Source of the DNA: CAISCU01 sp943361925
GTDB lineage: Bacteria > Bacteroidota > Bacteroidia > UKL13-3
Direction of reading: 5' to 3'
Assembly (NCBI GenBank): GCA_943361925.1
Contig: CALRIT020000015.1
Location: 1-64,000 of the forward strand
DNA length: 64,000 nt
Shown here: positions 17,543 through 26,818 of the stretch, piece by piece
Position numbering within the stretch: the stretch's first letter is position 1
Layout of the letters: every line of letters begins with the position of its first letter
Position numbers and translations under genes: made by a program
The notes under the pieces: model-generated
The model's input: the letters and a program-made list of their open reading frames with translations, nothing else
Database searches by the model: none
Told to the model about the DNA's origin: nothing

Positions 17543-19639
17543 TTATTTTATGACAGCAAAGTTACCTGATTGTATTTCACCGGTTTTTAAATCCTTTACT
17601 GTAAACATATATACTCCGGTTGATAATTGGGTTTTACTTTCATTCAATAAATCCCAGGCATGTTCTCCCCCACTCATTACAACCTTAGAAGTATCACTGT
17701 AATTATCAAACCACCTGATATCTTCACCTTTATAGGTATCTGCTTGATGTTTAATAGTTGCAATTACATCTCCACTTGAAGCATAAACAACTATTTCTGC
17801 TTCTTTTGGTAGGTTATAAAAAATAATCTTTCTAAGTCTTGAATTTTCACCATCCCAGGCGGCTTTACTATTATAAGGATTTGGATAAACACCTACTTTT
17901 GTTGTTCCATTAAATTCTCTGGCTTTGGTACCTGCATATGCTCTAATCTCATTTTCAGAAAACGATGATTCCAAAGGCTCAACTCCTAAATCCTTATCGC
18001 CTTTATCAAAAGCAGTAACTAAAATCAAATACTGCCAGCCATTACTTATGTTATTAAAACTGTATTTGTATCTATAGCTTGTTGTATCTCCATCAAACTT
18101 TATTGGTTTATCCAATAATATAGGAGCAAACCCATTATTAAATCCAACTGAATTTCCAATACTATCCCATTGTGCAACTAGGTTTGCTTCACTTAATAAG
18201 TCTGTACCTAAATCGTCACCGGGATTGGTTCTATAGATTTTATAACCTTCAAAATCTTGTTTTCTTGTAATTGGGTCAATTGATCCTTCTGAACGATTAT
18301 CCCAATAAACATCAATTGTATTTTCACCAGTAATAACTTTTGTTGTTGGACTTAATGGAGGTTCAGGCAACACGTATCTATCTAAAACCCCATTCTGGTT
18401 TAAATCTAATTCAGGTCTATAAACCCCTTTTTCATCCTGATCTTCACCTACATAAGTAGAACGTGTTCTTTTCAGATGTTCAAGTAATTCTTTTTCACTC
18501 TCTTCTGTTGATATAATGCTAGAACTAGAAACCGGCAAAAATGAATATGGAGCTTGTTGTTTAGCACAAACAAAGGCAACTGTAAAAGTAAATTTCTCAC
18601 CCGGATTTACATTTACCAATGGGCCCGCTGAAAGCAATTGAAGCCAGTTTGCGGGTGGTCCTACAATTGGGCCAATTCCACTATACAAATCATTAGAATC
18701 TATTCCTGTTGTCAATTTTTGATACCTCTCCTGGTCATTTGAAGGTGTATTCCATGGAGCTAAAACAGAGTTAAAATTCCAGAAATTGTAGTTTACCTCA
18801 GGTGAAGGATATCCTTTAGAAAGAAAAGTATCAGGTTTAGATGGATTAAAAAACATACCTCTCCAATCCATTCCTAAAAATTGTAAAGCACCATATGATT
18901 TAGTAAAATCAATATCATCTCCATAACTCTGATAGGCATAAATACTGTGAAATTGCTTGTTGATTCCATTTCTACCTTTATTAAAAAAAGCAGTACCTGC
19001 ATCGCGGGTTACATTTACGTTTCGAACTACCAAGTCACTAAATAATCCTAGGTAAACTGAATCCCATCTTTGTTCTGAATTATTGGTAATTTCATAATTG
19101 GCAATTACAAAATAATCGGCAAATGAATAGTTCCATGTATAAGTTTCCAATTTACAAACAGCTTTCAAAGGATTTGCATGGCCGGATATTGGGAAAGATG
19201 TACCGGGAATCACTACAAAACTATCAGTCATATTCATTACAAAATCCTGATGAGAAACAGCTGATGCAGAATAGCTTGAACTTGAAGGCAATTTAGATTT
19301 TTCAGAAATTGTAGAAAGTTGAGAAAACTCAAATCCATTACCTCCGGGAGAATATCCTGAAGAGGCATCAACAGAACTTGTACTTACACGAACTTGACCA
19401 TCAACATAAGCCCCAATCCAAATACCTGCTTCAAATAAATGTTCAACACCACTTCCTTTTGGATAACTCATAGAAGAAGGTCCTTGAGTATTTGAGCGAA
19501 TATCAGGCTTACCAAAAGTTCCAAAATTATTTACACTTAAAGCAATTCTTCCAACTCCTGTAGTTTTACGTTGAGAAGTCACCTGGGCAAATGAAGTGCT
19601 TAAAATTAATATACCTAGTAATGTAAAAATAATTCGCAT
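17543..19639 (-). CDS. Secreted protein with T9SS-type C-terminal sorting domain
   Basis: 698 residues with an N-terminal signal peptide (FTLLGILILSTSFAQ). The body contains patches common in surface proteins of this phylum (EAGIWIGAYVDGQVRVS, YFVIANYEITNNSEQRWDSV). A fibronectin-like region follows (PTTKVITGENTIDVYWDN, DFEGYKIYRTN, YLILVTAFDKGD). The end, VGVYPNPYN, IIFYNLPKEAEIVVYASSGD, STGVYMFTVKD and GNFAVIK, is a T9SS-like sorting domain with FlgD-like character. It lies in tandem with the preceding T9SS cargo on the same strand, 139 bp apart. No catalytic motif recognised. Confidence 0.75.
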   Translation of the reverse strand: MRIIFTLLGILILSTSFAQVTSQRKTTGVGRIALSVNNFGTFGKPDIRSNTQGPSSMSYPKGSGVEHLFEAGIWIGAYVDGQVRVSTSSVDASSGYSPGGNGFEFSQLSTISEKSKLPSSSSYSASAVSHQDFVMNMTDSFVVIPGTSFPISGHANPLKAVCKLETYTWNYSFADYFVIANYEITNNSEQRWDSVYLGLFSDLVVRNVNVTRDAGTAFFNKGRNGINKQFHSIYAYQSYGDDIDFTKSYGALQFLGMDWRGMFFNPSKPDTFLSKGYPSPEVNYNFWNFNSVLAPWNTPSNDQERYQKLTTGIDSNDLYSGIGPIVGPPANWLQLLSAGPLVNVNPGEKFTFTVAFVCAKQQAPYSFLPVSSSSIISTEESEKELLEHLKRTRSTYVGEDQDEKGVYRPELDLNQNGVLDRYVLPEPPLSPTTKVITGENTIDVYWDNRSEGSIDPITRKQDFEGYKIYRTNPGDDLGTDLLSEANLVAQWDSIGNSVGFNNGFAPILLDKPIKFDGDTTSYRYKYSFNNISNGWQYLILVTAFDKGDKDLGVEPLESSFSENEIRAYAGTKAREFNGTTKVGVYPNPYNSKAAWDGENSRLRKIIFYNLPKEAEIVVYASSGDVIATIKHQADTYKGEDIRWFDNYSDTSKVVMSGGEHAWDLLNESKTQLSTGVYMFTVKDLKTGEIQSGNFAVIK

Positions 19640-19712
19640 TTGGCAAATGTATAATAAAGATGTTATTTTAAAATAAAGGTAACAGGCTTTCGTAGCGTCA
19701 ATTATAAACTAA

Positions 19713-21038
19713 TTAGGCTCTAAACAAAGTAAATACAGTAATTTCAGGTAAAATTCCTACCCTTCCCGGATATCCAATAAAACCAAATCCCCTGTTTACA
19801 TAAATCATTTGTTTGTCAACTTTATATAAATCAGCCCAATGTGGATATAAATATTGAGAAGGACTCCATTTGATATTACCAAATTCTACACCAAATTGAA
19901 ATCCATGAGTATGACCAGAAAATGTGATATCAATGTCTTTATGATGTTTACTTATGATTTTATCAAAATGCGAAGGATCATGTGATAAGAGCAATTTTAC
20001 AGGAGCATCAGGCATTCCCTTTTTAGCCAAATCAATATCACCAAACTTTTGAAATCTTCCTCTATCACCCCAATTTTCTACACCAATAATTCCAATTCTT
20101 TTATTCTCTTTTTCTAATAAAACATGCTCATTCCTTAGCAAATTCCAACCCATATTTTTATGAGCTGCAACTAAATCATCGAAATTCTTCTTTTTATGTT
20201 CAGGACTTCTCCAATTGTTCACATAATCCCCATAATCGTGATTACCTAAGGTTGAATAAACACCCATTGGAGATTTGATTTCTGAAAACATATCCATGTA
20301 ATCATTTAGCTCCTCTGTTCTATTATTTACTATATCCCCGGTAAAAAATGTTACATGTGCTTTTTGTTCTTTGATTAATTGGATACCTCTGTAAACCGCA
20401 TCTTTATCAGTAAAACTTCCGGAGTGAACATCAGAAATCTGTAGAATTTTTAGTCCATCAAATGCTTCTGGTAAGTTAGGCAAAACCAAATCTAATCTTC
20501 TTACTTGGTAATTATAGGCTCCTGAATAAATTCCTCGTGTAAGAAAAACCAAAGGAGCTACTCCAGCTATTAAACCTGCTTTTGCCAAAAATTCTGAACG
20601 ATTTATTTTTTGATCTGATGGCAAAATTGCTTCTTCTAGTTCCTCCTCTCGTTCCTCTTCAATGTCATCAGCTATAATTTTTGAATTCTTAGGAGAAAAT
20701 AGTCGAACAACTCTATGGTAAGTCCAAATGAAAAATCTTTTAATATCATCAACAATTAAAAACAAAAAGCTGATTAATTTAGAGCCATAAATCACCATTA
20801 AAAACCCCTGAAAAAGGCTGCGTCCGGCTCTCATCATTGCAAAAGTATCATTAAACATTACCAAACAAATAATGATGAATGAAACTACTGGAATCGACCA
20901 ATAAAGAATTGCAATGATGGTTTTAGTTAATTTACTCTTTCTTTTTATAATGGTTTTAACGGCCTGCCATACATAAGAATCAACTATTAAAGCAAAAAGA
21001 AGAAAGTAAAATATAACCTTGAATTTATAAGCTAACAT
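19713..21038 (-). CDS. Membrane-anchored calcineurin-like metallophosphoesterase (YkuE/YaeI-type)
   Basis: 441 residues. The N-terminal 160 have three or four transmembrane helices and a charged acidic stretch (DDIEEEREEELEEA). The C-terminal domain has the metallophosphoesterase ligands in order: ISDVHSGSF (DxH), FFTGDIVNNR (GD), TLGNHDYGDY (GNHD), LLLSHDPSHFD (H) and FSGHTHGFQFG (GHTH). YaeI/LpxG-like relatives cleave phosphodiester or pyrophosphate bonds of phospholipid or lipid A precursors; the substrate here is inferred only from that family. It is 2 bp downstream of the aldo/keto reductase stop-start junction, so probably cotranscribed. Confidence 0.85.
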   Translation of the reverse strand: MLAYKFKVIFYFLLFALIVDSYVWQAVKTIIKRKSKLTKTIIAILYWSIPVVSFIIICLVMFNDTFAMMRAGRSLFQGFLMVIYGSKLISFLFLIVDDIKRFFIWTYHRVVRLFSPKNSKIIADDIEEEREEELEEAILPSDQKINRSEFLAKAGLIAGVAPLVFLTRGIYSGAYNYQVRRLDLVLPNLPEAFDGLKILQISDVHSGSFTDKDAVYRGIQLIKEQKAHVTFFTGDIVNNRTEELNDYMDMFSEIKSPMGVYSTLGNHDYGDYVNNWRSPEHKKKNFDDLVAAHKNMGWNLLRNEHVLLEKENKRIGIIGVENWGDRGRFQKFGDIDLAKKGMPDAPVKLLLSHDPSHFDKIISKHHKDIDITFSGHTHGFQFGVEFGNIKWSPSQYLYPHWADLYKVDKQMIYVNRGFGFIGYPGRVGILPEITVFTLFRA

Positions 21039-21040
21039 TC

Positions 21041-22051
21041 TTAGTAACCTCTTTTGATAATGCCGAATCCAACTCTGGCTCCTGTGTATTGATCCACGGG
21101 TGCATTATTTAGAATAAGTTCAATTTTTTCCATTGTTGAATTCGATAACGTAAGTTCTGTTGCCTTAACATTGGTTTGAACCTGACTAACTTTTGATGCG
21201 CCAGTAATACATGAAGTAATTGGTTTTCTATTCAAAATCCAAGCTAATGCTAATTCCGATAAAGTACAGTTTTCAGATTTGGCAATTTCTTGCAAAGCAT
21301 CTTGCATTTCAAAATATTCATCGTTCATTCTTTTAACCGGAAACCAATTATTCATTACTTCACTTGCCAAGCGGCTATCTGCAGGAACTTCATTCTTTTT
21401 ATATTTACCACTAAGTAAACCTTGTGCAAGCGGTGAATATACAACTAAACCTAAACCTTCATTGGCACAAACATCCATTACATCAGTTTCTAAACTTCTG
21501 TTTAACATGTTATAAACCGGTTGATTCGATATTGGTTTCCTCCAGCCATTCTTTTCACAAATTCTAACTGCATTGGTAATTTGAACAGCTGTCCACTGAC
21601 TAACACCCCAATGTAAAATCATTCCTCTTTCTATTAGATTATTCATAGCGAAACAAACTTCTTCCAAAGGAGTATCAATATCGTATCTATGACATTGAAA
21701 TAAATCTATATAATCTGTTTGAAGTCTTTTTAATGAACCCTCACAAGCATTTCTAATATGGCGATGTGAAAGACCCTGAGTCATCCAATGGTCTGTCATA
21801 GGACCGAAGACTTTTGTTCCTAAAACAATTTCTTCACGTTTAATGGTTTTTACAAACTCACCAACTACAATTTCACTTTCACCTCTGTTATACATATCTG
21901 CAGTATCAATAAAATTGATACCTAAATCCAATGCTGATTTCATGCAATCGAATGCAATTTCTTTTTCAACTCCTAAACCGGCGGTTAACCAGGTTCCTAA
22001 ACTAATTTCAGATATAATTAAACCTGAATTTCCTAAATTTCTGTATTTCAT
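21041..22051 (-). CDS. Aldo/keto reductase (Kv-beta/YghZ-like)
   Basis: 336 residues from the ATG at 22051; an upstream start would add eight residues (MLYLDLLL) not seen in relatives, while MKYRNLGNSGLIISEISLGT is the usual opening. Family features are GINFIDTADMYNRGESE (catalytic Asp and Tyr), IVLGTKVFGP (Lys), DYIDLFQCHRYD (His region), SNQPVYNMLNRSLE and GLGLVVYSPLAQGLLSGKY. The C-terminal NADPH site ITGASKVSQVQTNVKA is present. It reduces carbonyls with NADPH; the substrate is unknown. It probably forms an operon with the phosphoesterase gene. Confidence 0.88.
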   Translation of the reverse strand: MKYRNLGNSGLIISEISLGTWLTAGLGVEKEIAFDCMKSALDLGINFIDTADMYNRGESEIVVGEFVKTIKREEIVLGTKVFGPMTDHWMTQGLSHRHIRNACEGSLKRLQTDYIDLFQCHRYDIDTPLEEVCFAMNNLIERGMILHWGVSQWTAVQITNAVRICEKNGWRKPISNQPVYNMLNRSLETDVMDVCANEGLGLVVYSPLAQGLLSGKYKKNEVPADSRLASEVMNNWFPVKRMNDEYFEMQDALQEIAKSENCTLSELALAWILNRKPITSCITGASKVSQVQTNVKATELTLSNSTMEKIELILNNAPVDQYTGARVGFGIIKRGY

Positions 22052-22165
22052 TAATAACAAATCTAAGTATAGCAATAGATTTAAGCAACATGAAACATTT
22101 TAATATATTGTAAAACTATATTAAAAAAAGACCCAAAATAATTCCTAATATTTCATAAAATTGCA

Positions 22166-22894
22166 ATGATGGGAAAAACAGGTAAAGCCTTAAAAAGAAA
22201 ATTTGATAACCTTAGGTCATTCCTATGGAAAATTAGTCTTCTTGCTTTCCAGATAAGTTTGTTTTTCATTGTTATTTATAGAATAATTCCAGTACCTGTA
22301 ACACCATTGCCAATTGTTCGTCTTTTTGAACAAGCATTCGGACCAGATCCAATTCGCCTAAAAAAAGATTGGGAACCAATTGAGAAAATTGGCAAAAACA
22401 TGTGTTTGGCTGCAATTACCTCCGAAGATCCTAAGTTTTTGCATCATGTTGGATTTGACTTTGAACAAATTTGGGATTCATTAAACAAAAGCATAAAAAA
22501 AGGAAAAAAACCAAGAGGTGCTTCAACGATAACGCAACAAACGGCTAAAAATCTATTTTTTACACCAAGCAGAAGCTGGATTAGAAAAATATTAGAGGTT
22601 TATGTAACCATTTGTTTAGAAACACTTTGGACTAAAAAAAGAATTTTGGAAGTGTATTTGAATATTATTGAAATGGGAAATGGTGTTTATGGTTCTGAAG
22701 CTGCTGCACAATTTTACTTTCATAAACCATCAAACAAACTAAAAGCAAGTGAGGCAGCAGCTATAGTTGCCTGTTTTCCTAATCCAAGAAGATGGAAAGC
22801 AAATCAACCAACAAGATATATTAAGAGAAAACAAGGAGTAATCACGCGTTTTATGTATAGAATAGGTGAATTACCCTGGGAAGAAAAAGATTAA
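22166..22894 (+). CDS. mtgA: Monofunctional peptidoglycan glycosyltransferase
   Basis: Polymerises lipid II glycan strands at the inner membrane. One N-terminal membrane helix (WKISLLAFQISLFFIVIYRI, 21-40) anchors a GT51 domain carrying the catalytic motif 1 SEDPKFLHHVGFD (Glu87), motif 2 RGASTITQQTAKNLF (117-131) and the motif ILEVYLNIIEMGNGVYG. The 242-residue length and absence of a transpeptidase domain distinguish it from class A PBPs. The ATG at 22169 is an alternative start. Confidence 0.93.
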   Translation: MMGKTGKALKRKFDNLRSFLWKISLLAFQISLFFIVIYRIIPVPVTPLPIVRLFEQAFGPDPIRLKKDWEPIEKIGKNMCLAAITSEDPKFLHHVGFDFEQIWDSLNKSIKKGKKPRGASTITQQTAKNLFFTPSRSWIRKILEVYVTICLETLWTKKRILEVYLNIIEMGNGVYGSEAAAQFYFHKPSNKLKASEAAAIVACFPNPRRWKANQPTRYIKRKQGVITRFMYRIGELPWEEKD

Positions 22895-22907
22895 AAACTT
22901 AAGAAAT

Positions 22908-23096
22908 TTAATTGCTGAATAAACAGTTATAGTTCGGATTTAGATAAATTTTATCACGATTTTCCAGCACACAAAATCCTCTACTTTTAAGTGAAACAAA
23001 ACCATTTTTAAATATTTTGTAGTATCCTTTCATTCCGGATTGATTATAATCTAACTTAATATGTCTTGATGAATCGTGTTTAGACAAATCATACCA
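22908..23096 (-). pseudogene. Start-less coding remnant (62 codons)
   Basis: On the minus strand, 62 sense codons run open from TGG at 23096 to TAA at 22908-22910, directly after an in-frame stop. The only ATG (NQSGMKGYY) is a third of the way in. Composition looks coding: WYDLSKHDSS, then DYNQSGMKGYYKIFKNGF, then SLKSRGFCVLENRDKIYLN. No membrane or signal features are seen. It reads like the C-terminal end of a lost gene. I cannot name the parent family. The ~240 bp on to the OmpA gene's terminator is AT-rich with nothing else recognisable. Confidence 0.4.
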
Positions 23097-23278
23097 TTAT
23101 TGAAAATAGATTCAAATCCAACCCAAATTAAAAATAGTCAACAATCAATTGACAAAACTTTACCAGGAATAAAAAAAATTAAATCGAGGAAGTGTCAAAA
23201 AAATAGCTCACTTAGATTTTTATAAAAGTCTGATTAATTAAATCCTAAAGAATGTATGAAAATAGCATTTTCAATAAC

Positions 23279-23312
23279 AAAAAAAGGGGCAGAATATTAA
23301 AATTCCACCCCT
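23279..23312 (-). terminator. Terminator of the OmpA-family gene
   Basis: AGGGGCAGAAT (23285-23295) pairs with ATTCCACCCCT (23302-23312) with two internal mismatches, followed on the minus strand by at least six T. Confidence 0.65.
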
Positions 23313-23336
23313 GTATATTTACCCTTAAATTAGTTT

Positions 23337-24782
23337 TTACTTTCTAGGTTTTGGACGAATAATTCTGAATTCAACCTTTCTGTTTAGACCTTCTGTACTT
23401 AAGCTATAACGCTGGATGTAAGGATCTTTTGCAGAGAACACCAACATTCTGGTTTCATCAATTTCATAAATCCTGTATAATTTACGTTTCACTTCCAAAG
23501 CACGTTTTTCCGCAAGAGTTAATTGAGTCATATCCGGTTTATTGTTATCAGAATGGCCAATAATTAAAACTGAAGCAGTTGTATCAATAATCATAATTCT
23601 GGCAATCTGTTGAAGTAAACCATATTGTTCAACATGCACAGTAAAACCATTTGGCGGGAAAACAATAGTAGGTAATCCATAACTACTTTCTGAAATAACA
23701 ACGAAATCTGATTTTGGAACTGAATCGTTAAATTGTAGAATAGTGCTACCAGATGTATCATTTCCACCTGGTTTCATTGTTGGGAAATACAAACCTAAAG
23801 CTTTACTAAATCCGTATGGATCAGGGTCAATTGTATCTGGAATATCATCACCATCACTATCTAAAGTTTTACCTTTACTATCTACTTTATATCCAGCTTT
23901 TGTATCTTTTTCAATATCTAAAGCATCAGGAACTCCATCACTATCACCATCTGCCTTCATAGCAGCTTCTGCATCTTGTTTTGCTTTTAATAAATCTCTG
24001 TATATTTTTTCAACTGGGTTCGACCAGTCAATATGTTTAGGACGAGATTTAGAAGTAATGTTATAATTGATACCAGCCAAAACAAATCCATGAGCATCAG
24101 GAAGTGCTCCTGTTTCATTTAAATCCAATAAATTATTTCCGCTAATTCCCATATTGAATTCTAGGCTGAAATCAAATGCATTAGTTAACTTTCTTCGAAC
24201 TCCCAATGAAATTGGAACAAAGAAATTATTACCAGAATAAACACGATTTTTATTAGTAGTATCAGGAAAATCATGATTTGCATCTACATTTAAAATTCCA
24301 CCACCAATTCCAAAATAGAAATTATTACGAGGGAAACTTTTCCTAAAATCAACATTTCCTAAATTAAATACAGTTTGTAAACTATAAGTATTTAGTACCG
24401 TTGTAAAATATGAAGATTTGTCATTTGCTCCATTAGAACCAGAAATTTTTCCATGAAGGTATTGAAAACGGATACTCGAAATATGGCTAAATGAATATTT
24501 TGCAAATCCGCCATATCCTGGCCACGCTGCATCCATTGGAACATCACCGGTATAGAAGGCTATTCCGAAATTACCACCTACTGCAAAATGAGAATATTTC
24601 TCTTGAGGAATAATTTCATTGGAATCACTGGCCCCGGCCTTAAGATAAATGTTATCATCACCAAGAACAGTCATGTCAGGTTTTTTCAGTTTTGAATCTT
24701 TCGATTTACTGACAGGTTTTTTTTGAGCTTGTAATACAAGCGTAAAACCTAGTAGAAATAATATAAAAAAAGAAGTTCTCAT
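23337..24782 (-). CDS. OmpA-family outer-membrane protein with TSP3-type repeats
   Basis: 481 residues from the ATG at 24782. That start gives a clean signal peptide (MRTSFFILFLLGFTLVLQAQ) and lies just downstream of a -7-like box; the longer frame to 24830 would begin upstream of that box. The order is an N-terminal beta-barrel (about 50-260), then Asp-rich calcium-binding TSP3-like repeats (DGDSDGVPDALD, DSDGDDIPDTIDPDPYG), then a C-terminal OmpA peptidoglycan-binding domain (LIIGHSDNNKPDMTQL, AEKRALEVKRKLYR, NRKVEFRIIRP). It ties the outer membrane to the cell wall. The next gene upstream is another barrel protein. Confidence 0.85.
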   Translation of the reverse strand: MRTSFFILFLLGFTLVLQAQKKPVSKSKDSKLKKPDMTVLGDDNIYLKAGASDSNEIIPQEKYSHFAVGGNFGIAFYTGDVPMDAAWPGYGGFAKYSFSHISSIRFQYLHGKISGSNGANDKSSYFTTVLNTYSLQTVFNLGNVDFRKSFPRNNFYFGIGGGILNVDANHDFPDTTNKNRVYSGNNFFVPISLGVRRKLTNAFDFSLEFNMGISGNNLLDLNETGALPDAHGFVLAGINYNITSKSRPKHIDWSNPVEKIYRDLLKAKQDAEAAMKADGDSDGVPDALDIEKDTKAGYKVDSKGKTLDSDGDDIPDTIDPDPYGFSKALGLYFPTMKPGGNDTSGSTILQFNDSVPKSDFVVISESSYGLPTIVFPPNGFTVHVEQYGLLQQIARIMIIDTTASVLIIGHSDNNKPDMTQLTLAEKRALEVKRKLYRIYEIDETRMLVFSAKDPYIQRYSLSTEGLNRKVEFRIIRPKPRK

Positions 24783-24797
24783 GCTTAGATGGCTTAG

Positions 24798-24805
24798 CAA
24801 AAATA
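24798..24805 (-). promoter_or_regulatory. Putative -7 box for the OmpA-family gene
   Basis: On the minus strand this reads TATTTTTG, a perfect TAnnTTTG, 16 nt upstream of the chosen ATG. No good -33 TTG is found at the expected distance, so support is weak. Confidence 0.3.
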
Positions 24806-24868
24806 TATCTGCTAATTTACATCTAAACATGAGAACTAAAAACTACCTTTTAAGGCTTTATCTACAAC

Positions 24869-26818
24869 TTATTGTTTATTGTACAAATGAATCCAAGAAT
24901 TTGCATCAACATCTTTTCTAGCTTTACGCAAAATTTCTAATGCTTCAGCTTTACTATCAGTAGAAATTAATGCCATTCTTAACATTCTAGAATTAGGATC
25001 TTGGTACAAGCTAGGTGTATAACCTTTTTTCTCCAAATTAGCTTTTGCCATTTGAGCAATATTTGTTTTACTAGCACCATAACAAGCAACAATAACATTG
25101 TATTTCATTGGTGGAGGCGTAATTTCTGAACTAGCAACATAAACCGGAGAAGGAGTTGATGGCTCAGCAGGAACTGGTTTAACAACTGGTTTTGTAGCTG
25201 GCTTAGGAGCTGGACTTGGTTTTGGAGTTTCAACAACAACTGGTTCTGTTGGTTTTGGAGTTTCAACAACAACTGGTTCAGCTGGCTTTGGTGCTTCAAC
25301 AACTGGCTCTGGTGCTTTTGGTGCTTCTGGTTCTGGAGCTTTTGGTGCTTCTGGAGCTTTAGGCTCTTCAATTGTTGGCTTATCAATAACTGGAACTTGA
25401 GACAATGGAATAGATTTTTTCTCTTCTGTCCAATTGTAATTTCCGTATTCCCAATCGATTAATTCTTTTCCACCTTTAGCACCTATTTTATAACTAACAC
25501 CTGCAAATAAATACATGCTGTGATCTAATTTTTTATCATTAGAAGCTCCATCTAAATAGTATGACTGATTATAACTAATATCAACACCCGTCATAAAATC
25601 AAATTCGCTATTGATATATTTTCTAGCTTGGTATCCAACTACAGCATTTGAAGTTTTCCATCTGTGTTTGAAATCATTTCTGCTGGTATTATCAGATAAA
25701 TCTAAATCCTGGTTGAAATTTAAAACACCAACTCCAATACTTACATAATGATTCCAAGATCTTCTTTCTGTCGGTTTTTCACCAATTTGATTCAAATTAA
25801 TCATTCCACGTACACCAAAATTGGTTACTAGTGTATTATAATGAGTGATATTTTCGTTTTTCAAAAATACAGGATCAGTAATTGTAGCAGTTGATTCTTG
25901 AGAACCACGGTACTTATACCAGCCTAAATTTGCTTGAAGTGAAAATGCGCTATTGAATGAATAACGTCCATTTAACCCACCACCTAAAGAAGTAGAATAA
26001 CCAACTCCAGTAAATAGAATAGGTAAACCCAAATGTCCATCAACACTAATTTTAGAAAAATCATAGTTCTCTTTGATTTCTTCTGGAGCATCTTTAAAGC
26101 TCCAATCAATTAGATTATGAGTTTTCTTAGCACCAATTTTCATGCTAACACCTAAATAGGTATTTAAATAAGTGTCTAATTTTTTGTCAGCATAAGCTCC
26201 ATCTAAATAATAAGTTTCTACAAAATTGTATTCTGTTGCTAAAGTTAAATCAACAAAATTATTTAAGTAATAACGCACACCACCACCAAACTGGTAGTTT
26301 TTAATCCATGGTGTATAAGTGAATTTCGTTGAATAAGCTCCAAAACCTGTTACGTTAATTGAATTAAATTTATTAGCAATAATTAATCCACCACCCACTG
26401 TAACATAAGGAATGAATTTATTGTCGATATTATTTAATCCCAATGCTTTATTCAAATTATATTGAAAAAAACCATTGATACTGCGAAATTTGTTATTATA
26501 ACTCATCACATCTTCAGCACTAATTGGATTTGAAGACAATACACCAGGGGCATTTCCTGTGTTACTGTTAACAAATGCAAAAGAGTTATACTTTGCTGCA
26601 ACACTAATCGTTGGAGTAAATGAATATCTCGCTCCTACACCATAAATAGCAACTAATCCTGAATTGATTGAAAAGAAAGTAACAGGAATACCATAGTTTA
26701 AATCTACGGATAATTTTGTATTTGTTTTAGCTTCTGGCGCCTGCGCAAAAACCGACCCGACAAATACAGCTAAAGAACAAGCTAGCAGTAGTGATTTTCG
26801 TAACATATTGAATTTCAT
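24869..26818 (-). CDS. Tandem beta-barrel protein with Pro-rich linker and C-terminal SPOR domain
   Basis: 649 residues. A signal peptide (SLAVFVGSVFAQ) is followed by two homologous ~220-residue outer-membrane beta-barrel-like units. Each includes YYLDGA and DKKLD and ends in a parallel segment (GAKKTHNLIDWSF near 236, GAKGGKELIDWEY near 453). A repetitive linker of EAPKAPEP/VVVETPKP units follows (about 470-560), then a SPOR domain in the last 79 residues (MKYNVIVACYGASK, AQMAKANLEKKGY). SPOR domains bind denuded peptidoglycan, so the protein may tether an outer-membrane barrel to the wall. The ATG four codons in is an alternative start. Confidence 0.75.
   Translation of the reverse strand: MKFNMLRKSLLLACSLAVFVGSVFAQAPEAKTNTKLSVDLNYGIPVTFFSINSGLVAIYGVGARYSFTPTISVAAKYNSFAFVNSNTGNAPGVLSSNPISAEDVMSYNNKFRSINGFFQYNLNKALGLNNIDNKFIPYVTVGGGLIIANKFNSINVTGFGAYSTKFTYTPWIKNYQFGGGVRYYLNNFVDLTLATEYNFVETYYLDGAYADKKLDTYLNTYLGVSMKIGAKKTHNLIDWSFKDAPEEIKENYDFSKISVDGHLGLPILFTGVGYSTSLGGGLNGRYSFNSAFSLQANLGWYKYRGSQESTATITDPVFLKNENITHYNTLVTNFGVRGMINLNQIGEKPTERRSWNHYVSIGVGVLNFNQDLDLSDNTSRNDFKHRWKTSNAVVGYQARKYINSEFDFMTGVDISYNQSYYLDGASNDKKLDHSMYLFAGVSYKIGAKGGKELIDWEYGNYNWTEEKKSIPLSQVPVIDKPTIEEPKAPEAPKAPEPEAPKAPEPVVEAPKPAEPVVVETPKPTEPVVVETPKPSPAPKPATKPVVKPVPAEPSTPSPVYVASSEITPPPMKYNVIVACYGASKTNIAQMAKANLEKKGYTPSLYQDPNSRMLRMALISTDSKAEALEILRKARKDVDANSWIHLYNKQ
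25219..25365 (-). repeat. In-frame tandem repeats coding a Pro/Ala/Glu-rich linker
   Basis: Imperfect 24-36-nt units within the SPOR-protein gene encode APKAPEP and PVVVETPKPTE repeats. The motif caacaactggttc recurs. Such arrays can vary in unit number between strains. Confidence 0.7.

Noticed and set aside
24869..26818. Open antisense-looking frame of Gln/Leu repeats (25105-25386) inside the SPOR-protein gene
   Set aside because: It is a shifted reading of the Pro/Glu/Ala linker repeats; the main frame has a signal peptide, barrel units and a SPOR end.
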